DNA of 64,000 nucleotides from Cryobacterium sp. SO2 (GCF_026151165.2 NZ_CP117849.1:2666001-2730000), one strand, 5' to 3'; positions 18,029-27,010 are shown, counted from the first letter of the stretch. Notes: generated by a model not told the origin, from the letters alone. Numbers and translations are program-made.

Positions 18029-19246
18029 GTGGTCCAGACTCTCTCCCCCGCCCTCGCCCGCCGCATCGCGCTCGCCGCCCAGGGCTTCGGCCGGCCGGCT
18101 GCGGCGCCCGGCGCCGCTGCTCCGGGCATCCGTCAGCTCGGCGCGCTGGTGGAGCGGCTGGGACTGCTGCAGATCGACTCGGTCAACGTGTTCGAGCGCA
18201 GCCACTACGTGCCCGCGTTCAGCCGGCTCGGCCCGTACGACAAGGCCCAGCTCGACCGGTTGAGCACCGGCGCGAAACCGCGGCTGACCGAGTACTGGGT
18301 GCACGAGGCATCGCTGATCCCGGTCGACGACTGGCCGCTGTTCCGCTGGCGGATGCAGGCCTTCCGGGGCCGGGCCGCGAGTGACGACGCCCACTGGTCC
18401 CAGGTCAACGCCCCCATGTTGGCCTGGCTGCGGGACGAACTGGCGGCCAACGGCCCCATGCGCGCCAGCGCCATCGAGCACGACGCCAACAAACGCAGCG
18501 GCCCGTGGTGGGGCTGGTCAGACGTGAAGATCGGCCTGGAGACCCTGTTCCGCTGGGGTGACGTGGTCAGCGGCGGCCGGGAGCGGTTCGAGCGGGTCTA
18601 TGCGCTGCCCGAGCAGGTCTTCGGCTCCGACCTGCTGAACCGGCAGGTCTCCGCCGCCGACGCCCACCGCGCGTTGATCGCCCAGTCCGCCCGGGCACAC
18701 GGCATCGGCACGGTGAAAGACCTGGCCGACTACTTCAGGTTGCGCACCGAGCCTGCCCGCGCCGCCATCGACGAGCTCGTCGACAGCGGCGAACTTCTGC
18801 CGGTGCAGGTTCCCGGCTGGGGGCGAAACGGCGCGCCCGGCGCCGCCTGGCTGCACCGGGATGCCCGGTTGCCGCGCACGATGGACGTTGCTGCAGTGCT
18901 CAGCCCGTTCGACCCGGTGGTCTGGGAGCGCGCGCGTGCGGAGCGGATGTTCGGCTTCCACTACCGGATCGAGATCTACACGCCCAAGGAGAAGCGTCAG
19001 TTCGGTTACTACGTGTTGCCGGTGCTGCTGGGCGACACCATCGTGGGCCGGGTCGACCTCAAGAACGACCGCCAGGCCGGGGTGCTACGGGTGCAGGCCA
19101 GCTGGGCCGAGGCCGGAGCCCCGGCCGACACGGCCGCGCGCCTGGCCGGGGTGCTGCGGAGCACCGCCGCCTGGCAGGGCCTGGACGCCATCGAGGTGGT
19201 CCCCCGCGGCACCCTCGCCGCCGGCCTGGCGGCCGAACTGGCCTAG
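18029..19246 (+). CDS. ycaQ: YcaQ-like winged-helix DNA glycosylase (HTH_42)
   Basis: A member of the HTH_42 superfamily of DNA glycosylases. E. coli YcaQ unhooks interstrand crosslinks and removes alkylated bases. The 405-aa protein has the family signature LGLLQIDSVNV, where Gln48-Ile49-Asp50 forms the Q-x-D catalytic motif of the YcaQ branch (AlkZ has Q-x-Q), followed by the conserved ERSHY. The C-terminal half has the WERARAERMFGFHYRIEIY stretch typical of the family. It stands alone, divergent from the ABC importer, under a leaderless promoter. The substrate range is inferred from the family. Confidence 0.9.
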   Translation: MVQTLSPALARRIALAAQGFGRPAAAPGAAAPGIRQLGALVERLGLLQIDSVNVFERSHYVPAFSRLGPYDKAQLDRLSTGAKPRLTEYWVHEASLIPVDDWPLFRWRMQAFRGRAASDDAHWSQVNAPMLAWLRDELAANGPMRASAIEHDANKRSGPWWGWSDVKIGLETLFRWGDVVSGGRERFERVYALPEQVFGSDLLNRQVSAADAHRALIAQSARAHGIGTVKDLADYFRLRTEPARAAIDELVDSGELLPVQVPGWGRNGAPGAAWLHRDARLPRTMDVAAVLSPFDPVVWERARAERMFGFHYRIEIYTPKEKRQFGYYVLPVLLGDTIVGRVDLKNDRQAGVLRVQASWAEAGAPADTAARLAGVLRSTAAWQGLDAIEVVPRGTLAAGLAAELA

Positions 19247-19250
19247 TTCC

Positions 19251-20135
19251 CTAGAACTTGCTGCCCATCGCGTGCAGGCGCTCGATGCGCTCGTTCAGCG
19301 GCGGGTGCGTGGCGAAGAGCTTGTCCATCACGCCGGGCTTGAGCGGGTCGGCGATCCACAGGTGCGCCATCGAGGTGTTCTGCTTGCGCATCGGGCGGCC
19401 GTACTCGCCCAGCTTGGCCAGGGCGCTGGCCAGCGCATCCGGCTGCCGCGTCGTGAGCGCGCCCGTGGCATCCGCCAGGTACTCGCGCTGCCTGGACACG
19501 GCCAGTTGCACGATCGACGCGATCAGCGGCGCCACGATCATGGCCACGAGGCCGAACACCAGCACGACGGGGTTGCCGTTGCTGTTGTTGTTGCGGCCGA
19601 AGAATGCCATCCGCAGGAACATGTCGGAGATGAAGCCGACGGCCACGACGAGGCCGAAGACGATCATCGACACCCGGATGTCGTAGTTGCGCACGTGCCC
19701 GATCTCGTGGGCCATGACTCCCTCGAGCTCGGCGTCGTCCATGATGTCGAGCAGGCCGGTGGTGGCGGCCACGATGGCGTGCTGCGGGTCGCGACCGGTG
19801 GCGAAGGCGTTGGGCGCCGGGTCGTTGATGATGTAGACCTCCGGCATGGGGGTGCCTGTCGTGATCGACAGGTTTTCCACGATGCGCCAGAGTCGCGGGT
19901 GGTCGGTGACGCTGTTCACCCGGATGCCGCCGCTCATCGAGATGGCCTGGCGGCCGGCCGCGAAGTACTGCACGAGCGCGTACCCGGCGGCGATGACGAT
20001 CGTGAGGATCAGGATGCCGTAGCCGCCCTGGCCGTAGACGGCGTTGGCCAGCCAACCGAGCCCGGTGATGATCACCAGGAAGAGCACGATGATGAAGACG
20101 GTGTTGCGCTTGTTCCGCGCGATCGCGCTATACAT
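19251..20135 (-). CDS. htpX: Membrane zinc metalloprotease HtpX (M48)
   Basis: An integral membrane protease of the M48B family that degrades misfolded membrane proteins. The 294-aa protein has two N-terminal membrane spans (about 11-32 and 38-58), the zinc/catalytic motif HEIGH at 143-147, two more spans after it, and the third ligand Glu in QREYLADATGA. The C-terminus ends with THPPLNERI, common in the family. GAGGATCC precedes the ATG. It lies 21 nt after lemA on the same strand, a pairing often seen. Confidence 0.95.
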   Translation of the reverse strand: MYSAIARNKRNTVFIIVLFLVIITGLGWLANAVYGQGGYGILILTIVIAAGYALVQYFAAGRQAISMSGGIRVNSVTDHPRLWRIVENLSITTGTPMPEVYIINDPAPNAFATGRDPQHAIVAATTGLLDIMDDAELEGVMAHEIGHVRNYDIRVSMIVFGLVVAVGFISDMFLRMAFFGRNNNSNGNPVVLVFGLVAMIVAPLIASIVQLAVSRQREYLADATGALTTRQPDALASALAKLGEYGRPMRKQNTSMAHLWIADPLKPGVMDKLFATHPPLNERIERLHAMGSKF

Positions 20136-20156
20136 GGATCCTCTTCGGTGGTGCGG

Positions 20157-20723
20157 CTAGAACTGGACGCGGGGCGGCTCGGCGATGGCCGCGGAGTCGC
20201 TGACCTCGAAGAACTCGCGCTGCGTGAAGCCGAGGTTCTTCGCGAACAGGTGGTTCGGGAAGGTCTGCATCTTGGTGTTCAGCTCGCGCACGCCACCGTT
20301 GTAGAACCGGCGCGACGCCTGGATCTTGTCTTCGGTGTCGACGAGCTCGCCCTGCAGCTGCAGGTAGTTCTGGCTGGCCTGCAACTGCGGGTACGCCTCG
20401 GCGACCGCGAAGATGCTCTTCAGGGCGGTCTGCATGTGGTTCTCGGCGGCCGCGGCGTCGACCGGTCCCTGGGCAGACAGGGTCTCGGCGCGAGCCTTGG
20501 TGACGTTCTCGAAGACTGACTTCTCGTGGGCGGCGTAGCCCTTGACGGTTTCGATCAGGTTGGGGATCAGGTCGGCGCGGCGCTTGAGCTGCACGGTGAT
20601 GTCGCTCCACGCTTCATCCACCCGTACCTTGAGCGTGACGAGCGAGTTGTAGGTCGCCCACAGGTAGATACCCGCGATCGCAACGAGTACGACAACGATG
20701 AGGACCGGGATGAGCCATTCCAT
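20157..20723 (-). CDS. lemA: LemA family membrane protein
   Basis: A 188-aa protein with one N-terminal membrane anchor (residues about 4-24) and a long helical domain. The typical sequence runs from YNSLVTLKVRVDEAWSDI through QLKRRADLIPNL to FYNGGVRELN and FPNHLFA. Function is unclear; LemA proteins are often encoded beside HtpX or TPM-domain proteins and may help envelope protein quality control. AAGGAG lies upstream of the ATG. Confidence 0.93.
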   Translation of the reverse strand: MEWLIPVLIVVVLVAIAGIYLWATYNSLVTLKVRVDEAWSDITVQLKRRADLIPNLIETVKGYAAHEKSVFENVTKARAETLSAQGPVDAAAAENHMQTALKSIFAVAEAYPQLQASQNYLQLQGELVDTEDKIQASRRFYNGGVRELNTKMQTFPNHLFAKNLGFTQREFFEVSDSAAIAEPPRVQF

Positions 20724-20873
20724 GGCAGCGTCTCCTTGCGATTGAACGTGCGGGTACTGATGAACAAGCGATAGAGCACCATCATAACGACGCGGGCTGG
20801 GGCTCCCATGTGCTTCCCATCACACTCCAAGGAACGGTGCGGCCCAAAGCGTGACTTTAGCTTCTGACCGGCG

Positions 20874-20879
20874 AATAAT
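20874..20879 (+). promoter_or_regulatory. -10-like AATAAT before the ABC exporter operon
   Basis: It ends 6 nt before ATG 20886; the first base departs from TANNNT. Confidence 0.4.
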
Positions 20880-20885
20880 GCAGTC

Positions 20886-21608
20886 ATGGATACAGCGTCG
20901 AGCCCGGCTGTCGTGGTGTCGGACCTGCACGCCTGCCGGGGCGCGCAGCGGGTGCTGCGCGGCCTCAGCCTCACGATCCCCGCCGGGCAGGTCGTGGGAC
21001 TGATCGGGCCGAGCGGCTCGGGCAAGACCACCCTGATGCGGGCGATCGTCGGCGTGCAGATCGTGCAGTCCGGTGCCGTGAACGTGCTCGGCCGGCCGGC
21101 CGGCTCTGCCGAGTTGCGGCGCCGGGTGGGCTACGTCACCCAGGACGCCAGCGTCTACGACGACCTCACCGTGCGGCAGAACCTGGACTACTTCCGGGCG
21201 GTGCTGGGCGCCGGGCGCTCGGAGGTGACGCGGGTGCTCGAGGCCACTGACCTGGGCAGGAGCGCCCACCAGTTGACCGGTTCGCTCTCCGGCGGTCAGC
21301 GCAGCCGGGTGTCGCTGGCCGTTGCGCTGCTGGGCTCCCCCGAACTCCTGGTGCTGGACGAGCCGACGGTGGGCCTGGACCCGGTGCTGCGGCGGGACCT
21401 GTGGACGATGTTCCACGCCCTGGCGGCCGCCGGAACCAGCCTGCTGGTCTCCAGCCATGTCATGGACGAGGCCGCCAGGTGCGACAGGCTCCTGCTGATG
21501 CGGGACGGCGAGATCCTGGCCGACGACACCCCCGCCGGGCTGCTCGTGGCCACCGGCACCGCTGACATCGAAGCCGCCTTTCTCAGCCTGATCGGGGACG
21601 GCGCATGA
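20886..21608 (+). CDS. ABC exporter ATP-binding protein (ABC-2 type)
   Basis: The ATPase subunit of an ABC-2 exporter, 240 aa. Walker A is GPSGSGKT at 41-48, the signature is LSGGQRSR, and Walker B is ELLVLDEPTVGLD; a switch His is present in VSSHVMDEAARCD. The family exports drugs, lipids or peptides, sometimes with a resistance role, but the substrate is unknown. Its stop overlaps the permease start as ATGA, so the pair forms one exporter. Confidence 0.93.
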   Translation: MDTASSPAVVVSDLHACRGAQRVLRGLSLTIPAGQVVGLIGPSGSGKTTLMRAIVGVQIVQSGAVNVLGRPAGSAELRRRVGYVTQDASVYDDLTVRQNLDYFRAVLGAGRSEVTRVLEATDLGRSAHQLTGSLSGGQRSRVSLAVALLGSPELLVLDEPTVGLDPVLRRDLWTMFHALAAAGTSLLVSSHVMDEAARCDRLLLMRDGEILADDTPAGLLVATGTADIEAAFLSLIGDGA

Positions 21609-22339
21609 CCCCGTCGCGCACCCTCGCCACGGCGGGCCGGGTGCTCACCCAGATCCGGCACGACCCGCGCACCATCGCGCTCCTGCTGCTGGTGCCGAGT
21701 CTGCTGATCGGGCTCGTGGCCTGGATCTTCTCCGATACCGACGTGTTCGAATCGGTCGGTCCCGCGATGATCGCCCTCTTCCCGTTCATCGTGATGTTCC
21801 TGGTCACGAGCATCACCACGCTGCGGGAGCGACGCACGGGCACCCTCGAACGGCTGCTGTCGATGCCGCTGGGCCGCGGCGACCTGATCCTGGGCTACAC
21901 GCTCGCGTTCGGGTTGCTCGCCGTGCTGCAGTCGAGCCTGGCGGCGCTGTTCGCGGTCACGGTCTGCGGGCTCAGCATCTCGGGGTCGGTCTGGCTGCTC
22001 GTGGCCGTGGCGGTGGCCGACGCCGTGCTGGGCACCACCCTCGGCCTGCTCGCAAGCGCCTTCGCCCGCACCGAGTTCCAGGTTGTGCAGTTCATGCCGC
22101 TTCTGGTGTTCCCGCAGATCCTGCTCGGCGGTATCTTCCTGCCGCGCGACCAGCTGCCGGATGTGCTCCAGGCGATCGGGGACGCCCTGCCGCTCTCGCA
22201 CGCCATCGACGCGCTGGCCGCCGTGGCCTCCGGCAGCGAAGACGACGCCTATGTGCTCGGCGAGCTGCTGATCATCCTGGCCTGGATCGTGGGTGCGGTG
22301 GTGCTGGGCTCGATCACCCTGCGCCGCCGCACCCCGTGA
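21605..22339 (+). CDS. ABC-2 type exporter permease
   Basis: A 244-aa six-helix permease of the ABC-2 family. Landmarks are the cytosolic RERRTGTLERLLSMPLGRGDLILGY loop between helices 2 and 3 (its key residues are RTGTLERL) and the family motif FPQILLGGIFLPRDQLP before the last helices. It forms the membrane channel for the coupled ATPase upstream. The gene is convergent with the glycosidase-1 homologue, with only 13 nt between stops. Confidence 0.92.
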   Translation: MTPSRTLATAGRVLTQIRHDPRTIALLLLVPSLLIGLVAWIFSDTDVFESVGPAMIALFPFIVMFLVTSITTLRERRTGTLERLLSMPLGRGDLILGYTLAFGLLAVLQSSLAALFAVTVCGLSISGSVWLLVAVAVADAVLGTTLGLLASAFARTEFQVVQFMPLLVFPQILLGGIFLPRDQLPDVLQAIGDALPLSHAIDALAAVASGSEDDAYVLGELLIILAWIVGAVVLGSITLRRRTP

Positions 22340-22352
22340 CCGCCTCGCGGGG

Positions 22353-23822
22353 TCAGCGGGACGCCAGGAGCTGCTGCAGCCAGCGGTAGGAGAGCTTGGG
22401 GGTGCGCGGGCGGGACGGGTCGAGGAAGTCCACGTGCACCAGGCCATAACGCTGGCTGTACCCGGCGGCCCACTCGAAGGAGTCCAGCAGCGACCAGATC
22501 AGGATGCCGCGCAGGTGCACTCCCGCGGCGGCGCCCCCCGGCGCCACGGCCTCGACGGCCGCCACGAGGTGCTCGGCCAGGTAGTCGATGCGGGCCAGGT
22601 CGGTCACCGCGCCGCGCACATCCGTTCGGTCCGGATAGGCGGCGCCGATCGCGGTGAGGTACACGGGCGGCAGGGCCTCGGCGTAGCGGTCCTGCAGTTC
22701 TGCCAGCAGCACGGGCAGGTACTCCGGCGCGTTCGGCCGGCCCGATCCGGTGACCGGATGCTCACGGAAGGGCACCAAGCGGAACGGCAGCCGATGGATC
22801 GCCGGGGTGTCCTGGCCGGTGGTGTCCGTGTCTCGGCCCTGGCCCGCCGCCCTCACCGGGACGTTGGCGCCGGCCTTGACCCGGCTGGGCTGGTGGTAGG
22901 TGACGCCGTAGAAGTCCAGCGGCTGGTGGATGGCGGCGAGGTCGTCCGGCTCGATCTCGTGCAGGTAGCGCAGCTCGTTCTCGAACACGCCCGCCGGGTC
23001 GGGGTAGCGGCCCAGCAGCACCGGGTCGGCGAACAGGCGGTTGTGCAGCAGGTCGTAGAGGGTGGCGGCATCCCGGTCGGCTTCCCGGTCGGTGGCCGGC
23101 TGCACGGGAGAATGCACGTTGCTCATGCCGATCTGGCCGCGCACATCCGCGGCGCGCAGGCCCTGCACCGCGAGGCCGTGGCCGAGCAGCTGGTGGTGGG
23201 CGGCCGGCAGGGCGTCGAACAGGAGCGTCTCGCCCGGGGCGTGCAGCCCGACCGCGTACCCGTTGAAGGCCACGGCGGCCGGCGAGTCGACGGTGACCCA
23301 GGAGTCGATGCGGTCACCGAAGACCTCGCCCATCTGGTGGGCGTAGTCGCCGAGCCGCTTGGCAGTGTCGCGGTTCAGCCACCCGCCGCGCAGCGCCAGC
23401 GGGATGTCCCAGTGCGAGAGCGTGGCCATCGGGCTGATGCCGCTGGCCAGCAGCTGGTCGAGCAGGCGGTCGTAGAAGGCCAGCCCGGCGCGGTTGAGGG
23501 CACCGCGGCCGTCGGGCTGCAGGCGCGGCCAGGCGAAGGAGAACCTGTAGACGTCCCCGCCCAGTTCGCGCAACAGGGTGACGTCGTCGTCGAGCTTGCC
23601 GATGTGGTCGGCGGCCACCGACGCGTTCTGTCCGTCCAGGATGCGGCCGGGCGCTCGCGTGAACGGGTCCCAGACGGATTCGCCGCGGCCGACGTCACGG
23701 GCGCCGCCCTCGATCTGGAACCCGGAGGTGGCGGTTCCGATGAGAAGGCCCGTCGGCAGCCGGTCGCCCAGCTCCCCGGCCCGGTGCTGCCAGGCGCGGG
23801 ACGCCGGGGTGTTGCTGTTCAT
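22353..23822 (-). CDS. Glycoside hydrolase family 1 homologue lacking both catalytic glutamates
   Basis: A 489-aa protein with the full GH1 barrel pattern: QIEG (Gln37), SHWDIP (His137, Trp138), HAPG, and the C-terminal WSLLDSFEWAAGYS. The acid/base motif T-x-N-E-P is TVDSP (177-181), so the Glu is Ser180. The nucleophile motif T-E-N-G is TAIG (390-393), so the Glu is Ala391. The usual N-Y-Y motif is TYH (308-310). Ordinary retaining beta-glucosidase chemistry is therefore not expected. The frame is intact and the gene is coupled by ATGA to the FAD oxidase upstream, so it is not a decayed gene. It may bind a glycoside without cleaving it, or use another mechanism. Confidence 0.85.
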   Translation of the reverse strand: MNSNTPASRAWQHRAGELGDRLPTGLLIGTATSGFQIEGGARDVGRGESVWDPFTRAPGRILDGQNASVAADHIGKLDDDVTLLRELGGDVYRFSFAWPRLQPDGRGALNRAGLAFYDRLLDQLLASGISPMATLSHWDIPLALRGGWLNRDTAKRLGDYAHQMGEVFGDRIDSWVTVDSPAAVAFNGYAVGLHAPGETLLFDALPAAHHQLLGHGLAVQGLRAADVRGQIGMSNVHSPVQPATDREADRDAATLYDLLHNRLFADPVLLGRYPDPAGVFENELRYLHEIEPDDLAAIHQPLDFYGVTYHQPSRVKAGANVPVRAAGQGRDTDTTGQDTPAIHRLPFRLVPFREHPVTGSGRPNAPEYLPVLLAELQDRYAEALPPVYLTAIGAAYPDRTDVRGAVTDLARIDYLAEHLVAAVEAVAPGGAAAGVHLRGILIWSLLDSFEWAAGYSQRYGLVHVDFLDPSRPRTPKLSYRWLQQLLASR

Positions 23823-25129
23823 CGGCCGAGGACTCTTTCCAGATAGCGGTTGGCGAAGCGACGCTCCGGGTCGAGCCGGTCCCGCACGGCGAGGAAGTCG
23901 TCGAAGTGCGGGTAGGCCTGGCGCAGGGAGTCCGCATCCAGGTTGTGCATCTTCCCCCAGTGTGGGCGACCGTCGTGCGCGCGCATAATCGCCTCGACCC
24001 CGGCGAAGTACTCAATCGGGTTTTCGCGGAAGTAGCGGTGCACCGCGATGTACCCGGTGTCGCGGCCGAAACCGGTGGACAACCAGATGTCGTCGGCGGC
24101 CGCCGAGCGCACCTCGAGGGGGAAGGAGATCCGCCAGCCGCGCTTCTCGATCAGCGCCCGCACCTCGCGGAGGGCGTCGGGCACCTGCTCCCGCGGCAGC
24201 GCATACTCCATCTCGTGGAAGCGCACCGTGCGGTTCGTGACGAAGACCCGGTGCGAGAAGTCGGTGAAGTCGCGGTGTCCGGTGAGCCTGTCGGCGAGCC
24301 GGTTGATGGGCGGCACCAACGGCGGGACCACCAGCCCGGCAGCGCAGGTGCCGCGGTAGATGCCGTTCGCGAGCAGTTCGTCGTCGGCCCAGCGGCGCAT
24401 CCGGCCGAGCGGTGCCCTGGCGGCGCTCGCGGGCAGCCGGGTGTTGGTCTTGGTCAGCACGGTGTCGGTGTGCGGGAACCAGTAGAACTCGAAGTGGTCG
24501 GCGGTGCCGCTGCGCTCCGGGTAGGCGTCCACCACCTCGTCGAACGGTTCGGGTTTCTCCACGGCGTGCAGCAGGTACGTGGGCACGCACTGGATGGTGA
24601 GGTCGACCAGGATGCCCAGGGCGCCCAGGCCCAGCCGCACGGCGGGCAGCAGCTCGGCATTCTCGCTCTCGCTGACGTGCAGCAGGGAGCCGTCCCCGGT
24701 GACGAGGGTCACGGCCACGATCTGGCCGGCGAGGCCGGTGAACCCGGCGCCGGTGCCGTGCGTTCCGGTGGAGGTGGCGCCGGCGATGGTCTGCCGGTCG
24801 ACATCGCCCATGTTCTCCAGGGCGAGGCCGTACGGGCGCAGGAGCGCCGGCAGCTCGTACAGGTGGGTGCCGGCGGCGAGGGTCACCCGGCCGGCGGCTT
24901 CGTCCACGGCGAGCACCCCGCTCCAGTCCAGGTCGAGCTGCACCCCGGGGGCCAGGGCGATGCCGGAGAAGCTGTGTCCGGCCCCGACGGCCTTGATCCG
25001 CGAGCCGGTGCGGGCGGCGGCGAGCACGGCGCGGCGCACGGCCTCGGCGCTGGTGGGGCGCTCGACCCTGGCGGGAATCACCGACTCGCTGTGCGCCCAG
25101 TTGCGCCAGAGCGCGCCGCTGGCGCTCAC
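23819..25129 (-). CDS. FAD-linked sugar/aldonolactone oxidase (ALO family)
   Basis: A VAO-type flavoprotein of 436 aa related to L-gulonolactone and D-arabinono-1,4-lactone oxidases. The FAD-binding half has VGAGHSFSG (His52 is the likely covalent flavin site) and the loop GATSTGTHGTGAGF. The C-terminal ALO domain ends with the characteristic HWGKMHNL and FDDFLAVRDRLDPERRFAN. The family oxidises C-1 or secondary alcohols of sugars, polyols or lactones; the actual substrate is unknown. Both ends overlap neighbours by 4 nt, placing it in the middle of a coupled three-gene set. Confidence 0.9.
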   Translation of the reverse strand: MSASGALWRNWAHSESVIPARVERPTSAEAVRRAVLAAARTGSRIKAVGAGHSFSGIALAPGVQLDLDWSGVLAVDEAAGRVTLAAGTHLYELPALLRPYGLALENMGDVDRQTIAGATSTGTHGTGAGFTGLAGQIVAVTLVTGDGSLLHVSESENAELLPAVRLGLGALGILVDLTIQCVPTYLLHAVEKPEPFDEVVDAYPERSGTADHFEFYWFPHTDTVLTKTNTRLPASAARAPLGRMRRWADDELLANGIYRGTCAAGLVVPPLVPPINRLADRLTGHRDFTDFSHRVFVTNRTVRFHEMEYALPREQVPDALREVRALIEKRGWRISFPLEVRSAAADDIWLSTGFGRDTGYIAVHRYFRENPIEYFAGVEAIMRAHDGRPHWGKMHNLDADSLRQAYPHFDDFLAVRDRLDPERRFANRYLERVLGR

Positions 25130-26373
25130 AGGAACGCCTTCCCCTCGCCTCGATAGGTCGGCAGCATGTCGATCACCTTACCGTCGTGGATCAGGGCGAA
25201 TTCGTTGAGGTGTTCGCTGAGCTCGCCGGATTTGGTGTGCCGCAGCCAGACCCGGTCACCCACCCGCAGCGCGCGCGCCGCGGGGCCCGTGACGGGCGAC
25301 TGCACCTCTCCGGCCATCTCCCGTGGCACCAGTTTGAGCCCCTCCGGCCAGACCAGACGCGGTGAGCGGTCGGCTCCCGGCGGGCCGGAGGCGATCCAGC
25401 CGCCGCCGAGCAGCGTCGCGGTGGCGGCCGTGGGCTTGCGCACAACGGACAGGGCGAACGCGGCCGCCGGCGCCGGCCGGAAGCCCGAGTAGTTGTCGAA
25501 CAGGTGGCCGCCGAAGAAGCCGCTGCCCGCGGCGATGTCGGTCACCGAGGTGTCAGCGTGGGTGCTCTCGAGCGAGCCGGTGCCGCCGCCGTTGACGAAT
25601 TCCAGGTCGGCCACCTGGCGCACGGCCGCGACCGCTGCGGCACGGCGGGTGCCGATGTCGGTGATCGAGTGGTTGCGCACCCAGCGGTTCACTCCGCCCT
25701 GCAGCGGCCGCCCGGCCGGCTGGTCGACGAGCCCGGCGATCTGCGCTTCGTACGCCATCAACCCGACGAGTTCGAAGCCGGGGCGGGAGACGATGGCGAT
25801 CGCGAGGGCCCTGGCATCCTCCGGCGTGTGCACGGGCGAGCGCCAGACGCCGAGGTGGCCGAGCACGGGCGCGTTCCAGGATGCGTCGAGTTCGAGGCAG
25901 ACCCGGATCTTCTCCCTGCTCGCCGGCGGGAGCACGGCGTCGACGATGTCCAGGTGGTCGACCGAGTCGACCATCAGCGTCACCCGGCCGGCGAGCTCGG
26001 GCGAGCGGCCCAGCCGCCGGATCATCTCGGTGTCGACGCTCGGGTAGCCGACCACGACGTCGTCGATGGTCTCGGCCAGCCAGAGCGCCTCGGCGAGGGT
26101 GTAGGCGAGCACTCCGCTATAGCCGGGCAGGGCGAGCACGGCCTCGAGTACCCGGCGCACGCGCAGCGACTTGCTGGCGACACGGATCGGGGTGCCGGAG
26201 GCACGATTCAGCATGTCGTGGGTGTTGTGCCGCAGCGCGTCGAGGTGCAACGCACCGACCGGGGTGTCCAGGCCCCTGGTGGCCTCGGTCAGTCCGCCCC
26301 AGTACGCCCGCGGGGTGCGCCAGGGCGCTGCCTCCGGCCGCACGGACAGGTCGAGGGAGAGGTCGGGGCTCAT
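25126..26373 (-). CDS. PLP fold-III amino acid deaminase/aldolase (D-serine dehydratase / D-threonine aldolase-like)
   Basis: A 415-aa alanine-racemase-fold PLP enzyme. The Schiff-base lysine is Lys68 in RVASKSLRV, and a phosphate-binding glycine cluster lies in VNGGGTGSLE. The C-terminal beta domain has HLNEFALIHDGKVIDMLPTYRG, which resembles the metal-binding end of D-threonine aldolase/DSD enzymes, although the usual H-x-C pair is not clear. A D-amino acid or hydroxy-amino acid substrate is inferred only. It is first in the operon after a TetR gene 25 nt upstream, and it overlaps the FAD oxidase start by 4 nt. Confidence 0.85.
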   Translation of the reverse strand: MSPDLSLDLSVRPEAAPWRTPRAYWGGLTEATRGLDTPVGALHLDALRHNTHDMLNRASGTPIRVASKSLRVRRVLEAVLALPGYSGVLAYTLAEALWLAETIDDVVVGYPSVDTEMIRRLGRSPELAGRVTLMVDSVDHLDIVDAVLPPASREKIRVCLELDASWNAPVLGHLGVWRSPVHTPEDARALAIAIVSRPGFELVGLMAYEAQIAGLVDQPAGRPLQGGVNRWVRNHSITDIGTRRAAAVAAVRQVADLEFVNGGGTGSLESTHADTSVTDIAAGSGFFGGHLFDNYSGFRPAPAAAFALSVVRKPTAATATLLGGGWIASGPPGADRSPRLVWPEGLKLVPREMAGEVQSPVTGPAARALRVGDRVWLRHTKSGELSEHLNEFALIHDGKVIDMLPTYRGEGKAFL

Positions 26374-26398
26374 GGTCGGTCTGCTTTCTCTCGAGCGG

Positions 26399-27010
26399 TC
26401 ATTGCGGTCGCCCCAGGGCGGCCACGGAGTCGGCGATCAGGTCGAGCAGAGCCGCGGTGGCCCGCTCGTCCTGATCGACCAGCCAGGCGATGGTGAGACC
26501 GTCGGTGAGGGCCACGAGCAGGCGGGCCACATCGTCGACGGGTCGCAGCCAGGTGGAGCCGCTGCGCCGTGCCGCGGACTCCAGGGCCTCGGCGGCGAAG
26601 GCGTGGTAGCGGTCGTACTGCTCCCCGGCCAGATGCTGCATCTCCGGCGACCGCAGGGCGTACTGGGTGAGCTCGAGCATGGCTTTCTCGCGCAACGGCT
26701 CCGCGTGCAGGTGGTCGACGTAGCGCTGCAGGCCGTCGCGCAGGAGGTGCCGCAGGGAATGGGGTCCAGTGGCATCAGGACCGGTCGGATCCGGCAGGAC
26801 CGCGCGGGTCTCGTCGGCCACGACACTGCGGATGAGCTCGGTCATGAGCTCGTCCCTGCTCGCGAAGGCGTAGTGGAAGCTGGCCAGCGACATCCCCGCC
26901 TCGGCGACGATGGCCCTGGTCGTGGCCTGGGCGACGCCCCGGTCGGCCACCACCCGCAGGGCGGCGCTCACCAGGGCGGTGCGCCTGTCGACCGCTGACA
27001 TGCGCGTCAC
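26399..27010 (-). CDS. TetR family transcriptional regulator
   Basis: A 203-aa regulator. An N-terminal helix-turn-helix spans about residues 15-58, with TTRAIVAEAGMSLASFHYAF as its recognition part. The C-terminal ligand-binding domain is about 140 residues. GTG 27010 is chosen because GAGG lies 7 nt upstream; ATG 27001 is an alternative. It is transcribed in the same direction as, and 25 nt before, the PLP/FAD/GH1 genes, so it probably controls them and itself. TCACGTGA and GTGATCAC palindromes overlap its start region. Confidence 0.88.
   Translation of the reverse strand: MTRMSAVDRRTALVSAALRVVADRGVAQATTRAIVAEAGMSLASFHYAFASRDELMTELIRSVVADETRAVLPDPTGPDATGPHSLRHLLRDGLQRYVDHLHAEPLREKAMLELTQYALRSPEMQHLAGEQYDRYHAFAAEALESAARRSGSTWLRPVDDVARLLVALTDGLTIAWLVDQDERATAALLDLIADSVAALGRPQ

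Noticed and set aside
22353..23822. The GH1 homologue as a decaying pseudogene
   Set aside because: There is no stop or frameshift, the length and other motifs are normal, and both coupling overlaps are intact; only active-site residues differ.
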